The translations under genes and the position numbers were made by a program. DNA of 64,000 bases, taken from contig CALSFV010000211.1 in NCBI GenBank assembly GCA_943737045.1, positions 1,706,501 through 1,770,500 on the forward strand. The letters are read 5' to 3'. The DNA is from Parapristionchus giblindavisi (taxonomy: Eukaryota > Nematoda > Chromadorea > Rhabditida > Diplogasteridae). The stretch's first letter is position 1, and every line of letters begins with the position of its first letter. Below the pieces are notes generated by a model. It was not told the origin of the DNA and made no database searches. It saw nothing but the letters and a program-made list of their open reading frames with translations. This document shows, piece by piece, positions 1 through 11,685 of this stretch.

Positions 1-281
1 TGATTGAATGCGGTGTTACATGTGCTTTACGTCTCCACGTAAACTTCACAAGTGGATTTCTCCGTCGCCGTTAGGGCGTTACGGTGCAGGTACGTAAGAC
101 AAGTGTAACAACGCATCAACAACGTTGGTTGACGGTGTCTTTATCTTGGCTACATCATTTCGTTGGTTAATGAATAGAGGAAGCAATATGTGATAAGAAA
201 AGAAAGAGACAGACGAGATAGTGTGTAGAATGAGGAGAGTTCCCATTGCGTTTTTCATTTCTTTTCGCAAATTTCAAACAG

Positions 282-3054
282 ACCATTAAAGGACCGTCAT
301 CTATCGCGTCCGTGGAATCGACGACCGTCATTCTGGAGTGATTTATCCGTCAAGTATCCCTTCTCATTTGAATGGACGAAGCTGATCGCCGATTGGAGTG
401 AGGCTCCGACGACCAGTGAGGTTCGTGTCTCACGACCTCTTTGTTACACTCTTACATACTTTTCCTTTGTTAAAAGCTTTATTCCTTTGCCAAAAAACTA
501 TGACAGAACATGGTTGAGCCTGGAGGCACACTAATTTGAAGCTCTCAGCTCTGGCACTCTCTCGCTTTCTTTGTCTACGAGAAAGCGAGAGAGTGTCATA
601 GCTGAGAGGTACTCAACATGATTATCGATCTATTGATTTGTTGATCAGAATCCTCCGTTCGTGCTGAGAGACAGACGGCAGTTGGAGACGATTAGCCAAT
701 GGATGAATAGAAGACAGAACAAGAAGGGAAGAGGAGGAGGGGATGAACAAGTGCAAGGTATGTTTAAACCTGGGTTATAATCCGGATCCTGATCAGCATC
801 CGGCAATTAGTATAAACGAATTGTCGAAATGCTGATCTGGTCATCACCGAAGTTACATATATATGACGTAGTGCTGGTAGAGCGAAGTTATAATGAATTA
901 TAAGAGAGAACAGTGAAACGTGGAAATGGCTGGTTGAAACTGCTATTTAAAGGGACACCCGAGCCAATTTGAAACTCACCGCTCTGACCACATTCTCTCG
1001 CTCTGGTGGATAAAGAAAGCGTTGCCAGAGCGAGGAGTCATAGGTGGGCGCGTGAAAACGAATTCTTTTTGCACACTGCCTTGCCTTCCCATGGGGGGGG
1101 GGGACTTGCGCATAGCCTTGCCTCGCGAAAATCGGACAATTTCCAGTCGAATTCGTCAAAACATAACCATGCGCACAGCCTTGCCTTACCCTTCCCCGGT
1201 TTGCGCACAGCCTTTCCCCCACCCAGCGTGCCCACCTATGGCGAGGAGTTTCAAAGTAGCTCAGGATGTGCATTTAATGCGTATTATTCAGAACTTATCA
1301 ATAAGCATCCGAGCGCGTTCGTTACCGTACAACTGGATTGCGTGGCGAGAGGCCGGCCAAGGAGGTGATTATCGATTTATTGATTTGTAAATTGTTACGA
1401 ATAGAAAATAATCGACAAAGGGCGGTAGAAAGTGGAAGCGTATTCTCTCTGCTTCCGAACTATTTTCTAGAGCATAATCAATCGATAATAATGTAACCAA
1501 TCAATCAATATTTGTATCATCAATGAATCGATAATTGTATAATCAATAAATCAATAATTCTAGATTGGCTCTTATCTGTCTGCCCAATGAAGATGATCTA
1601 GTGAGAGATAGGAGTAAGAAGAAGAGGAAAGTGATTGTGCAAGGGAAGCGAGGAGAAGATGAGAAGAAGAAGGTGACAGAGGAGGAGGAAGACAAGATGG
1701 ATTTGGATAATGAAGGTACGGTAGAAATATTGATCTTTGATCTTTGCACGTGATGCAGAGTACGGAAGTTTGGTTAATGTGAGCGTTAGTTATCATGATG
1801 ATGATAATATCATCCCATCCTGGCCGATTCGCAAGTAAATCAACATCACATTTCAAACTCTTTTTCACCCGTCGTATTTATGTGTCTCGCTTCGTGTATA
1901 CGCATGTTGATAAAAATAAAAATTAATAACGTCGTCTTGAAAATGCTCATAGAGCTTTGTTGAAACGAATACTATGATGAGATGATCTTTGATATTTGAT
2001 CTTTGCAGATGCTGAAGATGACGTCATCGTCGACAAAGCTGCTCAACGTCGATGGCAGAACGAGATGTGGAAGGACGTGGTGTCGACAGACGCTGCGGCC
2101 AGAGAGAAGCCCATCTCGCTCAAGAAGATGTTCCCGCAAGCGCTTGTCTCCAGGTATACGGTATTTGGGGGATTACGGTAGAACTATTCCGAAATACCGT
2201 ATACGGTAGCATAGTAGAATAAGAATAAGAACCATTTTATGATAGATTACTAGGTGTACGGAATTTCGGGATTACTGTAGAACTACGGTACGATGGATTA
2301 CGGTAGTAAAGGATCGATAGTTCCAGAGAACGCAAGCGCAAGCTGCTGAATCGTAAGAAGAAGGATCGGAAGAAGAGACGGAAGTTGACGGCGGCTACGA
2401 GAGCCGCGGAAGCGGAGAGGATGCACAAAGAGATGAATGAAATCAAATATCGATTGTCTGCCAATAGGTATACGGTAGTGCTAGGAGTATACTGTAGCCA
2501 ATAGGTATACGGTAGTGCTAGGAGTATACTGTAGCCAATAGGTATACGGTAGTGACAGGAGTATACTATAGCCAATAGGTATACGGTAGCACCATGAGTA
2601 TACTGTAGCGTAGTTGAATGATCTGTACCATTTTAGCAAGTTATAGATCACTTTGTAACAGATGATTGTGCATGTTTGACGCTATATATAATTCATAGAT
2701 TGGTTGTTGATCTTTGATCTTTTGACCTTTGATCTTTAATCCTTGATGTTTGATATTTTCATCTTCTGACCTTTAATCTTTTGATCTTTGATCTCTTCAG
2801 AGAGATCTGTGGTCGCGTCCTGCGGGGCGACTTCTCCTTCACAGCTGCTCGAGGACGCGCAATCGGACTCGTGCCCCTCTCCGCCCTTCCATCGATAAGG
2901 AGTCGTCGATCTACCGTACTCTTCCGGTCAGTGGCGGCTAATTTGAATTTTTTAAAGTAATTTATTGATTTCTTTTTTCCATTTCAGAAATACAACATCG
3001 AGATACTATCATCCAGCGACGGTGTCGGTATCGATGACAAGACTTGAACTGTGA
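282..3054 (+). CDS. POP1: POP1, RNase P/RNase MRP large protein subunit (3' part)
   Basis: POP1 is the largest protein of RNase P and RNase MRP, binding their RNA in tRNA and rRNA maturation in the nucleus. Exons read with conserved phase: 282-420, 649-757, 1292-1364, 1564-1715, 2009-2153, 2327-2467, a penultimate exon ending about 2931 after an acceptor near 2801, and a last exon from about 2989 with stop 3052-3054. The first exon encodes RRPSFWSDLSVKYPFSFEW, matching the POP1 stretch before its WxxLxxDW motif; next come a charged exon (QWMNRRQNKK), HPSAFVTVQLDCVARG plus ALICLPNEDD, a Lys/Glu-rich linker, then the C-terminal block VLRGDFSFTAARGRAIGLV, the conserved GDFS...G.A.G signature. 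The protein ends near SMTRLEL. The 5' exons lie left of the window. Two introns begin GTATACGGTA and one GTACGGTAG. Four internal exons are also copied in inverted orientation at 8538-9677. Identification rests on remembered family motifs, not a search. Confidence 0.8.
527..612. repeat. CTCTCTCG hairpin MITE, copy in POP1 intron
   Basis: A near-perfect hairpin with stem AGCTCTCAGCTCTGGCACTC and its complement around CTTTGTCTACGAGAAAGCG. It belongs to a dispersed roughly 110-bp palindromic family with complete or partial copies at about 943-1045, 9940-10030, 19500-19570, 25903-26010, 45350-45440, 45675-45790, 46650-46760, 46757-46870, 50045-50115, 52654-52770, 59035-59150 and 63225-63335. Complete copies begin TTTAAAGGYACACCCGAGCT and end with the reverse complement. 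Confidence 0.8.
2461..2608. repeat. 37-bp minisatellite repeating an exon/intron junction
   Basis: Four tandem units of 37 bp begin at 2461, 2498, 2535 and 2572. Each starts CCAATAGGTATACGGTAG. The first copy spans the end of a POP1 exon (…GCC AAT AG) and its donor GTATACGG, so the other three copies repeat a potential 5' splice site. The first donor keeps phase with the exon that starts near 2801. Confidence 0.9.
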
Positions 3055-3907
3055 TTTGGTTATACTGTATGCACTGATTATCGATTATCGATTGATTTTT
3101 GAATTATTGATTGATTGTGTTGTATCATACTAGGCATTGAGTCGTTGGTTTCGTTGTTATCTCGTTTTGTTATTGTTGAATTGAATATTGATTAAATTAA
3201 TTCAAATGACGTATTTGCGTAAATTTAAAAATATCATACATAGTGAAATACGATTAGTGAAATACGATTTAGATATACAAAGTTTGCACAGGGAGAAATT
3301 TTTATGAGGGGGGGGGGGGTAAACTACTTATTCTTATTAATTATGTATACAGAACAAAAAAAGGTAAGACTTGAGGGGATCGATGAATAATCTTTATCAC
3401 ATCTGCACATTGGTGCGGTGGGTCATGACAGGGGGTTCTTCATAGATTAATGGATTACAATTCTTTCTTCTATTCATCGGTTCATCGTTCGTGTATATCT
3501 TGACAGTTCATTAATGTTTCACGAAATTGCAAGTTCTTGGAGTGAAGTTATAATTGGAGAAGTGAGGTCGAATCGCCAACCCCTGTTCTTCTGGATGCTC
3601 GTACACAGAGATTAAATTTGCCCGAGTGTCGTTAGTTGGCGAACGATTTGCCCGTATTCAGACGAATGCTAGCCTGTATATGGGCAAATCGGTGGTTTTT
3701 GGGCTACCATTTGCCCGAATATGGGCAAATCGTGCACACAAGTACCGTAAGTTGGCAAATCTATTACCCATATTTGGGTAAGTTTGCTCTCTCAGTGTAC
3801 CTTTGGCAAACCAAAAAAGAGCTCGAGTTGCATTACCAGGGAATTACACAATTGCAAAATTATTCCCATGGCCCTGTTCCCCATTGAGAAACAGTTACGC
3901 GTGGATA
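3055..3907. other. No gene; dispersed repeat pieces
   Basis: Downstream of POP1 there is AT-rich DNA and a G-run near 3306. Positions 3390-3475 (ATCTTTATCACATCTGCACA) recur almost unchanged at 26115-26203. Positions 3620-3800 carry a TTTGCCCGAATATGGGCAAA element with relatives at 34051-34250 and 56700-56830. No supported coding exon was seen. Confidence 0.6.
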
Positions 3908-4695
3908 GGCTCGATCTGAAACAATAGCCATTTAATTGAATTCACTCCATTTGTCTACAGCACAAATACCGTATCATAATACGATACAGTACTGAGAGAT
4001 CAAAGATCAACATCACAATAACACATAGACGTCTTTATACGGTATCGATCAATCAATAATTCACTGTATTTCCTTGTATCTATGAGTTTACGTCGATGCA
4101 CACTAATCAATACGGGCATAATAAGTGATGACGATCATACTTGTGGATTGGCTCGATCTGAAACAATAGCCATTTAATTTAAGTCATTCCGTTTGTCTTC
4201 AGCACAAATACCGTATCATAATACGGTACAGTACTGAGAGATCAAAGATCAAAATCACAATAACACATAAACGTCTTTATACGGTATCGATCAATCAATA
4301 ATTCACTGTATTTCCTTGTATCTATGAGTTTACGTCGATGCACACTAATCAATACGGGCATAATAAGTGATGACGATCATACTTGTGGATTGGCTCGATC
4401 TGAAACAATAGCCATTTAATTTAAGTCATTCCGTTTGTCTTCAGCACAAATACCGTATCATAATACGGTACAGTACTGAGAGATCAAAGATCAAAATCAC
4501 AATAACACATAAACGTCTTTATACGGTATCGATCAATCAATAATTCACTGTATTTCCTTGTATCTATGAGTTTACGTCGATGCACACTAATCAATACGGG
4601 CATAATAAGTGATGACGATCATACTTGTGGAATGGCTCGATCTGAAACAATAGCCATTTAATTGAATTCATTCCATTTGTCTACAGCACAAATAC
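3908..4695 (+). repeat. 242-bp tandem array, left block
   Basis: GGCTCGATCTGAAACAATAG recurs at 3908, 4150, 4392 and 4634, a period of exactly 242 bp. Each unit contains AATACCGTATCATAATACG, a GAGAGATCAAAGATCAA box and AATAACACATAAACGTC. The fourth unit is broken by the foldback element at 4696. The same array continues at 6232. Confidence 0.95.
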
Positions 4696-6231
4696 ACGTG
4701 TCCGTATCCGACGGATGGCCAAATTGCGGGCAATAGCAAACTGAGTTAGTAATTGTTTTAAACACTCTGTTTTCTTATTTTTTTTTGCTCCGAACTACTC
4801 TATTAATCCATTTAATTAGTCTATCGATTCAGTTGCTATCCAAGATCAGCAGAGTTCCTTTACTCCATTTTGCGGAATACGTCTTATTTCTTGTTTTGTC
4901 GTAGAACAAAAAAACAGTTACAGACAGAGTAGAGCGGACTCTAAGCCTAAGCTTACCTTAACTAAGGAACTCTGCTGAGTGTGAATAGTAACTGAATCGA
5001 TAGAATGTTTAAATGAATCAGTAGAGTAGTGCGGACTCTAAGCCTAAGCTTACCTTAACTAAGAAACTCTGCTGAGTGCGAATAGTAACTGAATCGATAG
5101 AATGTTTAAATGAATCAGTAGAGTAGTGCGGACTCTAAGCCTAAGCTTACCTTAACTAAAGGAACTCTGCTGAGTAAAGGATAATGAATTGCTCACGGGC
5201 AGAGATGTGCATTTTTCGTGTTTTCGATTTCTTTCAATTTTTCGAATTTTTCTCGAAAACCTTTTTCGACGAAAAATTTTTCGAAAAAAATTCGAAAAAA
5301 TCGAAAAAAAAAAGCTTTTACATAAAAAGCACAAAATTTCAAAAATTAATCATTATTAGCGACTTTTTTGAAAAATTTTGAAACAAAAATTACAATTTTT
5401 GTTGAGCAAAAATATTTTTTCATGAAAGCGGCTTCAATTAAGAATCACACAGTTGCAATTCTTGCGTTATCATTATATCGATAGTAAAAAAAAAATTCTA
5501 AAGAGAATAAAACGTGATATGTGCTCTCTGCGCTTCTCTAAATGTAAGGGTGTTTCTCCGGCGCTACCGGGCACACTTTCCCAAGTATGGCTGTAACAGC
5601 GCATAAATAGCCTTCTTGTAAAACAATTCTGAACTCTTTCAATGACTATTTTGTTGTGCTTTTAGAACGGATTAAAAACAGGTGGATATAATGTTTTTTT
5701 CGAATGAAGGCTATAAAATGATGATAGAACAATGAAAATGAAGTTGAGGAAGCTTGTAAAAATCAGCAAAAGAACAATGACAGAAACGGGGGTTGAACCA
5801 GGGGGGACGGGGCTGCCAGTCTGTTGCGCTACCGGTTGAGCCGTAGAGGAAGTTGGACACACTACTTTGCATCTCGTAGGGTATTTTGGCGGTGCGCCGT
5901 TATCGATCGCAATTATCGATTAGTATGAAGCTTTTGAAAACAGTTAACTGAATCGATACACTAATTAAATAGATCGGTAGAGTAGCACGGGTCCTAAGCC
6001 TAAACAAACCTTAACTAAAGGAACTCTGCTGATTTTGGATAGTAACTGAATCGATAGACTAATTAAATGTATTAATAAAGTAGTTCGGTGCAAGAAATAA
6101 GAAGACAATGTGTTTAAAATTATTACTAAGTCAGTTTGCAATTGCCCGCAATTTGGCCATCCGTCGGATAACTATCCGACGGACGGCCAAGTTGCGGCCG
6201 CAAGTTGGCCATCCGTCCGTTACGGACACCT
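4696..6231. mobile_element. Foldback element with 9-bp target duplication (Mutator-like)
   Basis: A 1536-bp element interrupts one 242-bp unit and is flanked on both sides by CACAAATAC (4687-4695 and 6232-6240). Ends are ACGTGTCCGTATCCGACGG on the left and the reverse complement of AGGTGTCCGTAACGGACGG on the right; the inverted arms continue through the GGATGGCCAAATTGCGGGCA block and the block around TCGATTCAGTTGCTATCC. Inside is a 97-bp tandem repeat (GCGGACTCTAAGCC at 4934, 5031, 5128). A 9-bp duplication with long inverted ends is typical of Mutator-like elements. No transposase was seen, so it is non-autonomous. Confidence 0.8.
5785..5847 (-). other. tRNA-like segment inside the foldback element
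   Basis: Read on the minus strand it has an A-box-like GGCTCAACCGGTAGCGC and a B-box GGTTCAACCC about 45 bases apart, as in Pol III tRNA promoters. No acceptor stem can be closed, so it is a tRNA-derived relic or SINE piece, not a tRNA gene. Its inverted copy is at 7659-7721 on the plus strand. Confidence 0.45.
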
Positions 6232-7020
6232 CACAAATACCGTATCATAATACGATACAGTACTGAGAGATCAAAGATCAAAATCACAATAACACATAAA
6301 CGTCTTTATACGGTATCGATCAATCAATATTTCACTGTATTATCTTGTATCTATGAGTTTACGTCGATGCACACTAATCAATACGGGCATAATAAGTGAT
6401 GACGATCATACTTGTGGAATGGCTCGATCTGAAACAATAGCCATTTAATTTAAGTCATTCCGTTTGTCTTCAGCACAAATACCGTATCATAATACGGTAC
6501 AGTACTGAGAGATCAAAGATCAAAATCACAATAACACATAAACGTCTTTATACGGTATCGATCAATCAATAATTCACTGTATTTCCTTGTATCTATGAGT
6601 TTACGTCGATGCACACTAATCAATACGGGCATAATAAGTGATGACGATCATACTTGTGGAATGGCTCGTTCTGAAACAATAGCCATTTAATTGAATTCAT
6701 TCCATTTGTCTTCAGCACAAATACCGTATCATAATACGATACAGTACTGAGAGATCAAAGATCAAAATCACAATAACACATAAACGTCTTTATACGGTAT
6801 CGATCAATCAATAATTCACTGTATTTAATTGTATCTATGAGTTTACGTCGATGCACACTAATCAATACGGGCATAATAAGTGATGACGATCATACTTGTG
6901 GATTGGCTCGATCTGAAACAATAGCCATTTAATTTAAGTCATTCCGTTTGTCTTCAGCACAAATACCGTATCATAATACGGTACAGTACTGAGAGATCAA
7001 AGATCAAAATCACAATAACA
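6232..7020 (+). repeat. 242-bp tandem array, right block
   Basis: It continues the array interrupted at 4696, with GGCTCG starts at 6421, 6663 and 6905. The orientation flips at 7020/7021, where CAATAACACGG leads into the inverted arm of palindrome A; part of the unit reappears inverted to 7274. Confidence 0.9.
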
Positions 7021-7274
7021 CGGTATTTGTGCTGAAGACAAACGGAATGACTTAAATTAAATGGCTATTGTTTCAGATCGAGCCATTCCACAAGTATGAT
7101 CGTCATCACTTATTATGCCCGTATTGATTAGTGTGCATCGACGTAAACTCATAGATACAAGATAATACAGTGAAATATTGATTGATCGATACCGTATAAA
7201 GACGTTTATGTGTTATTGTGATTTTGATCTTTGATCTCTCAGTACTGTATCGTATTATGATACGGTATTTGTGA

Positions 7275-8540
7275 GGTGTCCGTAACGGACGGATGGCCAA
7301 CTTGCGGCCGCAACTTGGCCGTCCGTCGGATAGATATCCGACGGATGGCCAAATTGCGGGCAATTGCAAACTGACTTAGTAATAATTTTAAACACATTGT
7401 CTTCTTATTTCTTGCACCGAACTACTTTATTAATACATTTAATTAGTCTATCGATTCAGTTACTATCCAAAATCAGCAGAGTTCCTTTAGTTAAGGTTTG
7501 TTTAGGCTTAGGATCCGTGCTACTCTACCGATCTATTTAATTAGTGTATCGATTCAGTTAACTGTTTTCAAAAGCTTCATACTAATCGATAATTGCGATC
7601 GATAACGGCGCACCGCCAAAATACCCTACGAGATGCAAAGTAGTGTGTCCAACTTCCTATACGGCTCAACCGGTAGCGCAACAGACTGGCAGCCCCGTCC
7701 CCCCTGGTTCAACCCCCGTTTCTGTCATTGTTCTTTTGCTGATTTTTACAAGCTTCCTCAACTTCATTTTCATTGTTCTATCATCATTTTATAGCCTTCA
7801 TTCGAAAAAAACATTATATCCACCTGTTTTTAATCCGTTCTAAAAGCACGACAAAATAGTCATTGAAAGAGTTCAGAATTGTTTTACAAGAAGGCTATTT
7901 ATGCGCTGTTACAGCCATACTTGGGATAGTGTGCCCGGTAGCGCCGGAGAAACACCCTTACATTTAGAGAAGCGCAGAGAGCACATATCACGTTTTATTC
8001 TCTTTAGAATTTTTTTTTTACTATCGATATAATGATAACGCAAGAATTGCAACTGTGTGATTCTTAATTGAAGCCGCTTTCATGAAAAAATATTTTTGCT
8101 CAACAAAAATTGTAATTTTTGTTTCAAAATTTTTCAAAAAAGTCGCTAATAATGATTAATTTTTGAAATTTTGTGCTTTTTATGTAAAAGCTTTTTTTTT
8201 TCGATTTTTTCGAATTTTTTTCGAAAAATTTTTCGTCGAAAAAGGTTTTCGAGAAAAATTCGAAAAATTGAAAGAAATCGAAAACACGAAAAATGCACAT
8301 CTCTGCCCGTGAGCAATTCATTATCCTTTACTCAGCAGAGTTCCTTTAGTTAAGGTAAGCTTAGGCTTAGAGTCCGCACTACTCTACTGATTCATTTAAA
8401 CATTCTATCGATTCAGTTACTATTCGCACTCAGCAGAGTTTCTTAGTTAAGGTAAGCTTAGGCTTAGAGTCCGCACTACTCTACTGATTCATTTAAACAT
8501 TCTATCGATTCAGTTACTATTCACACTCAGCAGAGTTCCT
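7275..8540. mobile_element. Inverted, truncated copy of the 9-bp-TSD foldback element
   Basis: This is the reverse complement of 4965-6231 and includes the AGGTGTCCGTAACGGACGG terminus, the tRNA-like segment (7659-7721, B-box at 7706-7715) and the 97-bp tandem. The far terminus is missing because the sequence switches at 8540 to the inverted POP1 exon. The element was therefore present before the inverted duplication formed. Confidence 0.85.
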
Positions 8541-9677
8541 TTGTGCATCCTCTCCGCTTCCGCGGCTCTCGTAGCCGCCGTCAACTTCCGTCTCTTCTTC
8601 CGATCCTTCTTCTTACGATTCAGCAGCTTGCGCTTGCGTTCTCTGGAACTATCGATCCTTTACTACCGTAATCCATCGTACCGTAGTTCTACAGTAATCC
8701 CGAAATTCCGTACACCTAGTAATCTATCATACCATGGTTCTTATTCTTATTCTACTATGCTACCGTATACGGTATTTCGGAATAGTTCTACCGTAATCCC
8801 CCAAATACCGTATATCTGGAGACAAGCGCTTGCGGGAACATCTTCTTGAGCGAGATGGGCTTCTCTCTGGCCGCAGCGTCTGTCGACACCACGTCCTTCC
8901 ACATCTCGTTCTGCCATCGACGTTGAGCAGCTTTGTCGACGATGACGTCATCTTCAGCATCTGCAAAGATCAAATATCAAAGATCATCTCATCATAGTAT
9001 TCGTTTCAACAAAGCTCTATGAGCATTTTCAAGACGACGTTATTAATTTTTATTTTTATCAACATGCGTATACACGAAGCGAGACACATAAATACGACGG
9101 GTGAAAAAGAGTTTGAAATGTGATGTTGATTTACTTGCGAATCGGCCAGGATGGGATGATATTATCATCATCATGATAACTAACGCTCACATTAACCAAA
9201 CTTCCGTACTCTGCATCACGTGCAAAGATCAAAGATCAATATTTCTACCATACCTTCATTATCCAAATCCATCTTGTCTTCCTCCTCCTCTGTCACCTTC
9301 TTCTTCTCATCTTCTCCTCGCTTCCCTTGCACAATCACTTTCCTCTTCTTCTTACTCCTATCTCTCACTAGATCATCTTCATTGGGCAGACAGATAAGAG
9401 CCAATCTAGAATTATTGATTTATTGATTATACAATTATCGATTCATTGATGATACAAATATTGATTGATTGGTTACATTATTATCGATTGATTATGCTCT
9501 AGAAAATAGTTCGGAAGCAGAGAGAATACGCTTCCACTTTCTACCGCCCTTTGTCGATTATTTTCTATTCGTAACAATTTACAAATCAATAAATCGATAA
9601 TCACCTCCTTGGCCGGCCTCTCGCCACGCAATCCAGTTGTACGGTAACGAACGCGCTCGGATGCTTATTGATAAGTT
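8538..9677 (-). pseudogene. Inverted partial copy of POP1 (four exons)
   Basis: Minus-strand copies of POP1 exons lie at 9605-9677, 9254-9405, 8816-8960 and about 8538-8642, each in frame with splice sites kept (acceptor TTATTCAG, donors GTGATT and GTACGGTAG-type). The fourth exon is cut off after GATGCACAAA by the 8540 junction, and the C-terminal GDFS block is absent, so no full POP1 can be made. The reading frames are undamaged, which fits a recent duplication. Transcription through it would be antisense to POP1 exons. Confidence 0.85.
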
Positions 9678-10265
9678 CTGAATAATACGCATTAAATGCA
9701 CATCCTGAGCTACTTTGAAACTCCTCGCCATAGGTGGGCACGCTGGGTGGGGGAAAGGCTGTGCGCAAACCGGGGAAGGGTAAGGCAAGGCTGTGCGCAT
9801 GGTTAAGTTTTGACGAATTCGACTGGAAATTGTCCGATTTTCGCGAGGCAAGGCTATGCGCAAGTCCCCCCCCCCCCCCCCCATGGGAAGGCAAGGCAGT
9901 GTGCAAAAAGAATTCGTTTTCACGCGCCCACCTATGACTCCTCGCTCTGGCAACGCTTTCTTTATCCACCAGAGCGAGAGAATGTGGTCAGAGCGGTGAG
10001 TTTCAAATTGGCTCGGGTGTCCCTTTAAATAGCAGTTTCAACCAGCCATTTCCACGTTTCACTGTTCTCTCTTATAATTCATTATAACTTCGCTCTACCA
10101 GCACTACGTCATATATATGTAACTTCGGTGATGACCAGATCAGCATTTCGACAATTCGTTTATACTAATTGCCGGATGCTGATCAGGATCCGGATTATAA
10201 CCCAGGTTTAAACAGACTTGATCCTTGATCTTTGATCTCTGAGTTTTGATCTTTGCATGTTGTAG

Positions 10266-10404
10266 GTGCAACTCACCACATTGTCGGTTCACTAAGGAAA
10301 AGATGTCGGAGTTCGCTCCGATCGAGGTAGAGGAGGAGGAGGAGGAGGAAGAATACGGTGATGATGACGAGAGCGACAATGAATCGGTGATTGCTCTTGA
10401 TTGA
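10266..10404 (+). pseudogene. Inverted copy of the last exon of the SUV39-type gene
   Basis: It copies 15405-15540 in the opposite orientation, with the acceptor GTTGTAG retained. It encodes the post-SET tail (CNSPHCRF) and the acidic end through VIALD and stop. Differences from the gene copy are one Leu-to-His change and one additional GAG codon in the poly-Glu run (8 Glu against 7). No upstream exon is present, so it cannot encode a methyltransferase. Confidence 0.85.
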
Positions 10405-10883
10405 TTCAGCTACAGTATCCTATGACTATTGATTAATCTACCGTATCATATAATTATGGATTGACACCTACAGTACTCTTATATATGTCGGTTTTTATAT
10501 ATTGCTTTATTTTGTTTATATTGTGTAATATGCTATTGTCTGCACATCCATATATTACCGTATCGCGTGTGCATGCTCTACTAGCGATCATCGGATCTCC
10601 ATTTCAACCCTATAGCTACCTGCTAACTAGCACTGCCCCCTATTTTGCTAAACTAAACATTGGCAATGTTCTAGCTGTATCTATTTTCTGTTCAATAGCT
10701 TAATTCATACCGTATTCCATAACTCGATAGATACCGTATTCTATAACTCGATAGATACCGTATTCTATAACGCAACGGATACCCCCGTATCTTATAACTC
10801 ACCGTATGTCTGCACGTTGATATTCCGCTACCTACGCACTCCACTTTGTTTGTCCTTCATTCACTCATGGCTTTCAACTCTAA

Positions 10884-11302
10884 CAAGGGAACTGTCTCAA
10901 CTCAATGTGGCCATATGACATGGAAATAATTTACCTGAATCAGTTTTCGATGCTGATTACGAATCCGTTATCAAACGTTGCCAAATCGAGCTGAGATTCG
11001 AGAAAATCGATCTTGAAATTCGACTTTTTGATTCGAAAATTCACAACCTGCCTACAATATCTACTAAATTCCAGCAGGAGGTGTTTGGATAATTGATGGA
11101 TGAGTTTATGAACGCATTGGTATGGTTTATATAGGAAGTCTAACGAATTTCCGATTAAACTAGCGAATTTTAATATCGATTTTCTCGAATCTCACCTCGA
11201 TTGGGCAAAGTTTGAAAACGGATTCGTAATCAGCATCGAAAACTGATTCAGGTAAATTACTCCCATGTCATATGGCCACATTAAGTTGGGATAGTTCCCT
11301 TG
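10884..11302. mobile_element. Harbinger/Tourist-like MITE with TAA target duplication
   Basis: This 419-bp element has ends CAAGGGAACTGTCTCAACT and the reverse complement of CAAGGGAACTATCCCAACT; the inverted match continues through AATGTGGCCATATGACATGG and again around GATTACGAATCCGTT. It is flanked by TAA at 10881-10883 and 11303-11305. The matching place in the right arm of palindrome B (14949-14953) reads ...CTCTAAGTTTC with a single TAA: an empty site. A 3-bp TAA duplication fits PIF/Harbinger. Confidence 0.85.
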
Positions 11303-11547
11303 TAAGTTTCGTGATTTTACACTAAATCAACTGTTTATTTGATTGTTTATTTCTCGCTAATGCTAACTTATATTGTATGTTGAACTTATAAAGATTCATG
11401 TACAATTTAAATCATCGAAGAGCACTTTGCAATACAATGAGTTTTGTCAAGTACAACACCATGGGAGAGGGAATAAATACAACAAATGACTGACTGAGGT
11501 TCAATGCATGAGAAACTTCTAGAATATTTCTTTGTTCTTCTTTTTCT

Positions 11548-11685
11548 GTGGCCTTATGCAAGAACAACGGGAAACCCGTTTTCCGGGAAAATGTGACGTC
11601 ATTAGGCGGAGGATTTATGGAAAACGCCTCCGCCTACGCTAATGATGTCACGTTTTCCCGGAAAACGGTTCTTGCATACGGTCAC
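11548..11685. mobile_element. GTGGCCGTATGCAAGAAC hairpin MITE (palindrome B, left)
   Basis: A palindromic element of 138 bp with ends GTGGCCTTATGCAAGAACA and its complement and an internal TGACGTCATTAGCG/GGCGGAGG stem. Other copies are 14581-14718 (inverted duplicate) and 45095-45236 (independent, in a kinase intron). A more distant relative is at about 37097-37250 in an aladin intron. Confidence 0.85.

Larger units (their letters stand above)
761..10214. repeat. Palindrome A, large inverted duplication
   Basis: Outer arms 761-2432 and 8538-10214 are reverse complements (start GTTTAAACCTGGGTTATAAT on both strands). Inner arms 4965-6485 and 7021-8540 are reverse complements about a centre near 6753. 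The loop 6486-7020 holds 242-bp tandem units. The left arm keeps 2433-4964, which the right arm lacks: the right arm joins GATGCACAAA directly to GGAACTCTGCTG, a deletion with AAG microhomology. Differences between arms are few (single bases, a poly-G run of different length), so the duplication is young or an assembly product. Confidence 0.9.

Noticed and set aside
947..1390. Several overlapping 100-codon frames rich in Arg/Pro
   Set aside because: They come from a G/C-rich repeat (GCGCACAGCCTTGCC) inside a POP1 intron and its inverted copy at 9579-10028. Only 1292-1364 fits POP1 homology and phase.
6205..7369. Matching open frames on both strands
   Set aside because: They are frames of the 242-bp tandem unit and its inverted copy, not genes.
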